Assembly (NCBI GenBank): GCA_008931825.1 | Contig: QXVZ01001992.1 | Span: 1 to 32,176 of the forward strand | Length of the DNA stretch: 32,176 nt | Reading direction: 5' to 3' | From: Phallusia fumigata | Taxonomy: Eukaryota; Chordata; Ascidiacea; Phlebobranchia; Ascidiidae | In this document: one piece after another, positions 1 to 8,300 of the stretch | How positions within the stretch are numbered: position 1 is the first letter of the stretch | How the letters are laid out: each line of letters opens with the position of its first letter | Program-made: the position numbers and the translations under genes | Notes under the pieces: generated by a model | Seen by the model: the letters and a program-made list of their open reading frames with translations, nothing else | Told to the model about the DNA's origin: nothing | The model's database searches: none

Positions 1-172
1 ATATCGCTTGGTGCACCTTTATATCGCTTGGTGCGCCTTTATATCGTTTGGTGCACCTTTATATCGCTTGATGTACCTTTATATCGCTTGGTGCACCTTT
101 ATATCGCTTGGTGCGCCTTTATATCGTTTGGTGCACCTTTATATCGCTTGATGCACCACACGCTTGTGCACC
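1..172. repeat. 20-bp tandem repeat with 80-bp higher-order unit
   Basis: Eight consecutive 20-bp units of the form ATATCGCTTGGTGCACCTTT are visible, followed by a partial unit. Variants occur in a fixed order: GTGCACC, GTGCGCC, a CGTTTG variant, then a GATG variant. This order occurs twice, so the array is a four-unit, 80-bp higher-order repeat. It begins at the window edge and probably continues upstream. There are no unique spacers, so it is not a CRISPR array. Confidence 0.95.
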
Positions 173-477
173 ATTAATGGAAGAATAAATGGTGGTGGAA
201 TACTGTTGAAGTTAAAACAGTATAAAAGACAAATAAAGAAACATTTCCTGCTTTTTTGCATTTCGACACAACCGCTGTAAAATGTTATTACATCGCCTTG
301 ACATGATTTGTACCATGTTTTTTTATTCATTTTTTCTTGAATTCATTTTTTCCCTCTTTTAAAAATGCCCAAAATTTCACTTTTCCCGCTTTTCTTGTCT
401 TTTCCGTTTTTAGTTTTGATTTTTTCGCATTTCCGTTTTTCTGCTTTTAATGTTTCCCGTTTAGAACGGCAATATGG

Positions 478-2190
478 CGAAAGCCGGGTCTGGTGTACTT
501 TCTTAACCAAACGCAAACTCTTTCGCCTATGAAAATACCCCAATGACTTTTATATGTATTGGGCCGGATACGTCACACTATGACGGCATTACAGAAATAT
601 ACGGAGCAATGAAAAAATACGATCTAGCGAAATACAACACCTAGCGAGCTAAAATGGCGTCAATATTACTTTATATGACTTCATACTAAAAATGATGTCA
701 TTCGGACCAACACAACACTATTTTTTGCCCTAAAATTGACCGGACTTTGAGACACGTTTTAAATAGATAGTAAATTCTTTTTTGTGCACTTTTGCGAAAG
801 TAGTTAGTTACGTTTGAGGTTGCTCGTCAGCCATTCGCCTGTCACTCTAGTTAAAGTTTTTTAAAAGTATAAATTTATATTATCGAAAGGCTTGCAGTAT
901 AATACGTGTATCAAATTTTACTGCAGGTATGATTTTACGACAAATTTTTGTAACTGTGTTTAATTCCATGTGCGCATGGTAAAGTGGGGATCCAGGATAA
1001 TCGTGCTAAAGCCAATACGATTAAAAATAGGAATAAATATATGTACATGAAATACCGGTAGACAAAAATCGACAGTTTTAATTAAAGGTTAGTTTATACT
1101 AATGTAATCTAAAAAATAAAATATTTAAAATTAACATGTTTTGCAACGAAACCAGAGTGTGTAAAGTCACCTGCATACGACCGCACACTTCTATATGTCA
1201 ATTGACTGAGTAATTAGGTAAAAAGATCACATCATAAATACATTCGACCGTGACGTTCCCAGATATACAGTTGACCCAAATCAGTCGTTGCGACACAGCG
1301 ACAAAGCTACCATCGTCTTCGGTTGGGGAGTACTGCAATAGAAGAACATTAATTTTCACTTTCTTGTCGAAAAAGCAGTCAAGAAAGTACACAAGGTGCA
1401 AGCATAGGCTTTTACGTTGTTAAAGTCGTCATTTGCGTTGTTTCGCGGTACCTCCCCTTTGGGGGTCCCTCACAGGCAAACCACTGACAGTGTTGATTTG
1501 AAACTTTGAGCGAACTTTCTCAAGAATGACTTTTTTTAAAACCTGTTGTAACATCACAATTTGATAAAAACCTTTTTTTGTTCAGTACACCAATGGTGGA
1601 GTTTTCCATTTTTCCTTGCACTTATATGTGCTGCTTCAGATGTTTTTGTCAAACAACAATGTTATCAATCATAAATCGCTCAGTGCATCCCAAAATAATT
1701 TATTTGTCGTAAATGATGAGTAAAATTTGTTTGGAATTGTACCTTATTCTTGTTTTACGGTAAAACGGCGGAGATGGTGCGTTTGACCGCTGCCGCTGCG
1801 TTGCGTCGATTTTTCGAGTCACTTTGAAGTTGGTAAAACTAGTATTTTATTAGCAGAGTGAAACTGGCTTACATTGCAATTGCTCGGAAATTAAAAACGA
1901 TATGTTTCTGAAATTTTGACGCAATATGTTTGTCCGAATGGCGTCATTTTTGGCATATGTTAAGCGTTGATGACGCCATGTGTAAAGTTTCAGATCGCTG
2001 CATGGCGTATTTCACAAAATCGTAATTTTTCATTGCTCCATATATTTGTGTGATGACATCGTAGTGACGTCATTATGTGTGTGACATATCCGGCCTATGA
2101 CATAATTCAATATATATACTGCAGTATGGTCATTGGGGTATTGCATTGGCGAAGGAGTTTGGTCAAGAAAAGACACAAGACCCGTGAAAG
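478..2190. mobile_element. 1.7-kb element with long imperfect terminal inverted repeats
   Basis: The block at about 478-722 is found again as its reverse complement at about 1921-2190. Shared stretches include TTCTTRACCAAAC, ATACCCCAATGAC, GGCCGGATAYGTCACA, GGAGCAATGAAAAA and the CATTCGGAC region, in the same order and with indels between them. The interior (about 720-1920) has no convincing ORF, so if this is a transposon it is non-autonomous, of foldback or long-TIR type. The outer ends and target duplication are not resolved. The right arm ends roughly 120 bp before gene 1 exon 1, and a TATATATA stretch at 2111-2118 lies inside it. Confidence 0.7.
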
Positions 2191-2308
2191 TCACCAGGGT
2201 TGCTAGCCTAAAGTCACCCCTCTGTTTAATATTTGCAGATTTATCTTTTATTTTTGGTGAATTGTCAATTATATGTCGATTGTGACTCTGCAATAGGGTA
2301 ATTGGAAG

Positions 2309-2378
2309 ATGGACAATACTGTGAGGTTGCCAATTTTTCTTGTCTTTGTCATTACATCTGCCGGCAACGCACAAACTC
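2309..2378 (+). CDS. Gene 1 exon 1, signal peptide
   Basis: ATG at 2309 opens MDNTVRLPIFLVFVITSAG followed by NAQT. It has a short charged N-region and a hydrophobic core, with a plausible cleavage site after GNA. The exon ends in phase 1 at a strong donor (C|GTAAGC). A phase-1 intron directly after the signal peptide is typical of modular extracellular proteins. Confidence 0.7.
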
Positions 2379-5300
2379 GTAAGCAATGTTTTACATGTAA
2401 CAATTTTGATGCTCAAAACGGCAGGGTGCTTTTTATTGTTTTTGCTCTGTTTTTTCTTTTTTCTGTCTAACGCCAGTTTGTTCGCATGGTTTGGTCATAA
2501 AAGAGTTGTCCAAATTCCTTCAAATTTTCACACATGATAGATCTGTATCTAAAGTTGTGCACTGTCAACTTTTTACCCTAATTCACCCATTGGTTCACCC
2601 ACAGGCCTCCAAAATGAAAAATTTTTAAAATGGCAATATTTAGCAAGTATTTTTATTTTATTAGTTAATACAATGCAAAGTATTTTAAATGATTTTGAGG
2701 CATTAGTTTGGATTCACCTATTTTTTACCTGTTTAACCCCAAATATTCATTTTTTTTACATGAGTTTGTTCCCACATTTTGGTCAACAAAGAGTTGTTCA
2801 AAGTTCTTTAAATTTTTGCACATGGTAGATGGGTATCTAAAGTTGTGCACTGACAACTTTTTATCCCAGTTTACCCATAGGTGTACCCACAGGCCCCCAA
2901 AACCTGAAATTTTTAAAACAGCAATATTTAACAAACTAAGTTTCCTAGAAGTTTCCTATTTTTTGATGGTTGATGCAATATAAACTATTTTAAGTATTTT
3001 GTGACTTAAGTTAGGATTCACTCATTTGTTACCTTTTTAACCCCAAACATTCAGATTTTTGTTTACACGCCCTTTGCTTCTGACATACTAATCTAAATGT
3101 ATTGAAATTTAAAATGTACATATGTAGCGTGCTGCTCGTTGGTTGTTACAAATTTTAACCTGAACGGTCAAATATTTGCCCTTACGGCTGCCAATGCAGG
3201 TTTAAACGCTGACTGTTTTGCCCCAAATGCAAAATGACCTAACACAAGGGAGTGATTGATGAGTTTACGACACAAGCAACGCAACGCTCAGCAGTTGGTA
3301 ACAGGCTGCTACTTCACACAGAAATGGGCAATTCTTTGGTGCGGCAAGCCGGGTGTTCTGCTGAATAAACTACAGTGGATGATGACCTCAGTATGTGGTT
3401 ATTCAAAATACATAGCCAATGTAACAAAGAAAATGGTACATGTGGGGAACACATTTCAGGGTGGTAGTGTGTATGGAATGAAAATATTATTTGAAAATAT
3501 AGAACACCACCTCTCTAGTTTTGATAGGGAATTTAAGAATGATGCCGGCTGGTGTGCATGCCCCGAGATAATAAACTGCTACTGTTAACCGCGTCTGGTG
3601 TGAATCTCGCTTAATCCTTTGTATTTAGTACTCACACTGCTTCAAGTTAAGCCAAACACCACTCAAGCCATTGGAAGTACAATCGAATTTTCATTTACAT
3701 ATGTGAAAGAAGCTACACAGATTGATTTTTATGTTGCAGAAAGTGTAAGTGAAAGAATATATGTTAACTTAGTTGCAATAGGTCCTGATCACAGAGGTTG
3801 GTACCTGACCACCTAAATTAACTGTAGTTGTGCAACAATTTGTTGCCATGTGAAACTGTAAAAGACAGTGCTTTCAAAAGACAAACTACATTTCTTTTTT
3901 GGTCATCTGCTAATGTTTGTCAAAAAATAGGCCAATACAGTTTTTCTGCCATATACTTACTAAATGTTATTAAATAAACTTCACTCTTCCAAACATTCAA
4001 ATCCTGTAAATAATTTATGCTGGAAAATAGTCCTTAACATCAATATTNAATAATTTATGCTGGAAAATAATCCTTAACATCAATGTTTTCACAGCGAGCC
4101 TATCGATGCATGTATTCTCTAATTTCCAATTCCGCTAGTTGCTTCAACACGTTTGATTCAAGCTATCCCAATAGCTTTTCTGGAAGGTATTTTATTGCTA
4201 CTTGATATGATTTCTAAATCTATATCTTTCAGTTAAAATATTGCTAAGTTACACTGGCAAAAAATAAAAACTAATTTGAATTTATGGTGGAGCTTTTATA
4301 CCAATTGACTTTTGTGTAAGTTAAGCCATGCACATAAATAATTATTGAGTTATGTATTAGTATGGATTAAAAAAAAAAACTTAGTGCAAACAAAACAATT
4401 GAGTAATGCAAAAGATTTAAAATGACTAGGCAATTTTTTTAATTTTGACATGTNCCCCTTCCATGAAGGGGACACAAATAGTTTTTACTCTGTTTATTTT
4501 TCCTGTCTAACTCAAGTTGTTCCCACATTTTGGTCAAAAAAGACTTGTTCAACTTTCTTTAAATTTTCACACATGATAGATGGGTATCTGAAGTTGTGCA
4601 ATGACAATTTTCTACCCCAGTTCACCCACAGGTCCCCAAAACGTAAAATTTTTAAAACAGCAACATTTAAGACAGTAATCACGTAGAAGTTTCCTATTTC
4701 GATGGTGGAAACAATCATGTTATAAAATTCCAAGGGAATAAGTGACCCAATGTATAGCGGGCATCGAATATATATCCCATGTAAATAAACATGGTACATG
4801 TGGNGAAGTTGTACAATGACAATTTTCTATCCCAGTTCACCCACAGGTCCCCAAAGTGTAAACTTTTTGAAACATGAACATTTAAGACAGTAATCACATA
4901 GAAGTTCCCTATTTCGATGGTGGATCATGTTATAAAATTCCAATCATGTTATAAAATTCCAAGGGAATTAGTGACCCAATGTATAGCGGGCATCGAATAT
5001 ATAGGAGAAGATCATCGAATCGAATATATCCCATGTAAATAAACACGGCACATGTGGAAAACATCAATTTGGGGTTAAAGTGTATGTGGAATAAAAGTAT
5101 GGAGAACCCCACCTCTCTATTTTTTATAATTTCTGGTGAATAAACTCATAGCATCTTTGTGGGTTCCCTTCCAAAAGGGGACACATATTGTTTGCTTCCT
5201 AATGAGTCAAATGTTTCTCAAGCTAACATTGCATAAAAATATTTTTTAATGCCATAGACATGAATATTTTGTTGGAATCAGGAAATCCCCCTTTGTAGTT

Positions 5301-8300
5301 TTCTGGTAAACCTATGGTTTGGTGCATCATAGTGTACCAGGTTGTTCGACCCTCAGAATAGTGTACATATATATATGGTAAGTCATTTTAGTTTAAGCAG
5401 GCTATTGCATTATAATGGGTCTCCCCATGAAAAGGGGACATATTGTTTTCATATTAAATTTATCAGAGTAACAAATATTTTGATTTACCATAAATTAACA
5501 ATATGAAATTTATACTACATCATTTAATGAAAATCAAAAGAGAATTAGAGAAATGACGTTGTTGTTGCAGTGAATTAACCTTAAGATATGTTATAATATG
5601 AAAATGGTTTGATATACAAGTTACATTTTTTATGATTTTGTCTGTAAAATACTTTTTTTCAATATTTGTTTTTTTCATATTGAGACAACCGAATNGAAAT
5701 GACGTTGTTGCAGTGAATTAACCTTAAGATATGTTATAATATGAAAATGGTTTGATATACAAGTTAAATTTTTTTATGATTTTGTCTGTAAAATACTTGT
5801 TTTCAATATTTGTTTTTTTTCATATTGAGACAACCGAATGTTAAAATGTTTTTGTAGTGATATTCAATTTATACTGGCTTGTTTGCTTTTTCTGTGAAAC
5901 TGGTATATATGCTAAGTTAATGCTCTTTTTCAACAGCTTGCACAGCTTTAACTGGACCCGAGGTTAATTCTACTTGGAACCAAACTCCATGTGGATTCGG
6001 TTGCATTGGAACTTTTACATGTGCAGCCACATACAGGGGACAAGCTGTTGGAATTTGCCAAGCTAATGCAACATGGAATATAACATCATCCATTTGTACC
6101 AAAAGTAGGTTTGTAATGAAATGAATGTTGTTATGATTCGCCTTCCAAGGGGACATATGTTGTTTTCACTCTGCTTTTTATTTGTATGTTTTTTTCTACC
6201 CTGCAGCTTGTCCATTCCTCTTTGCCATGAAATGTTTGATGGATTTGGATGAAACTTTCACAGCTGGTAGATATGGATATGGACTTGCCATCTGTTTCGT
6301 TTAATCACATAGCCCCAGCGGTTCCCCTATTAGCCCCTTAAAGGGTAAAATATTTCGTTGCAGCTTGTCCACGCAGTTTAGGCATGAAATGGTTGGGGAA
6401 TTTGAACGAAACTTTTACCGCTGGTAGATATAGTCATGGTGGTGTATCATGTTTGCTCTTTTTTCCCCATTGGTAACCCTACTAGCCCCCCTGAAATGGG
6501 TCAAATTACTAATCAATGTCCAAAGCAGCTAAAATTTAGAAAAATTTCAGAATATGAAACATGTCATTGTTGTGCATTAATGTCTCCTTTCATGAAAGGG
6601 ACACATATTGTTGAGTTACAGAAAACTGTGGTTAATCTGAACCTTCTTATAACATTGATAAAACTGGAGGTTTGAATGATTTGCATAGTTTATTTTAATA
6701 AAATGCATCTAATATTCTAGGTCTTCGCCAATTCCAGATAAAAGTTGTTGTTTTTGCATCTTCTAGTCCAGATTTTTTGCTTTACAATGGGGCATTTATA
6801 CATTAAACCATGTTTTAGTGACATGTTTATTCACAACAACCGATTACTGTGAAATCTGGATTGGCAACCCCTAAACTCAGGGTTCCAGTTCACAAATTAA
6901 GTCAAAATGTTTATGACTTTGCATACAATGTTAAGGATGTCACTTTATGTTTCTGCTTTTAGTAGGCTTATCATTACATTCTATTAAAGGCTGGATTATA
7001 CATTCTCTCAGTCAGTTTTTACCGCAGTTGCACGACCCGACCAACCATTTTTTTCTAAATAACAAGATCAATCAAATTGCTTTTTACAGTACATCATTTA
7101 TTTGCATTCCTGAGGATTTCTTTATTGCTGACAATAATGGTGACTCCCCACAAAACCTCTCTGCAACCCCTTTTGGGGTCACGACCCCAGGTTGGGAACC
7201 ACTGCGATAGAGCAAAAACAGCTATTACATTTTCAGTGTTAAACAAGCTGCTTGGCACTGAAAGTAGAATTTGGCCGAATTTTCTGTGGTTTGGCTGAAT
7301 TTTGTCAGCTGTTTGGTCGAATTTTGAAATTTAAACCTGACAACCTGCCTAGTGGTTGCTATGCAACCCCCTTGTGGTGAAGTTTTTTGTATTTGTCCAA
7401 TTTGGATGAAATTTTAATACACTTTAGTTTTGGTCATTATTGATTGTTTTTTCATTCACATGTATTCACATCCATGTAACCCAAGCCTTTGCCCCACTAG
7501 CTTCCTAAAATGGGTCATGTGTCAAATTACTAAACAATGTTCCAAATTAAATTTGAACCGTTTGGAGAACATGTCACTGTAGTCCACTGATTGCTTTATT
7601 TAACCCCAAAACCTGACATGTATGTAGCAAAACGCACAAGGTACAACTTTGCATGAGTGGGGACCCATGCGTTTCTGCCTGGAGAAACAATCCTGCCATA
7701 AAAAGCATAGGTAACTATGAGACCTAATATAAAGTAGTGGGAATATATTTTAATTGGAAAATAGTGTAAATAGAATGTCTACATATGGTAAGCCATCCTT
7801 CTAGTTGACATTTGCATCATTGCACAATCACTGCAACAAAAGTTATCATATTGCAGCCTTCGGGTTACTTTCAAGTTTTCCTTTGACCTTAAAAGACATT
7901 TGAGTGTGAGACCCCTGATAACCAGATTAACCAGATCTTTTGCTTAAAAATGTGCATTTGTTTAAATGTTGTTGACTTACAGTTGTATCTTTGCAGTCGG
8001 TTTGTACAAAACTGTTTTTGTAAAAGATTTATCCCTTGTAACTTTTTAAGTCTGAATTATTTCCAGTAAGTTTTTCAATCGCTGTTTTTGATTTTGTAAA
8101 AATGATTAGTGTTCAGGAAGTATTACTGCATCAAAATGTGACTAACTGCCCTATATAAGTGTACTCTTTTAGTTCTGTAATAAAATATAACGTAGTAATT
8201 TTTGTTACATTAAATTTGTTTCAGTTTGTAACAACATAGACATCAAACCAACAAACAGTTCATTTCAAGTGCCAAGTAGTGGAACAACTGCAAACCATAA

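Noticed and set aside
1..172. CRISPR-like array
   Set aside because: The units are contiguous without spacers, and the organism is eukaryotic.
3256..3588. 110-residue ORF
   Set aside because: It lies entirely in the tail of an interspersed repeat that recurs at about 9700-9850 and 10440-10560, where the frame is broken.
6200..6300. Possible CCP exon (acceptor followed by a TGT codon)
   Set aside because: Only the first cysteine fits; the sequence is a tandem repeat unit found again at about 6360.
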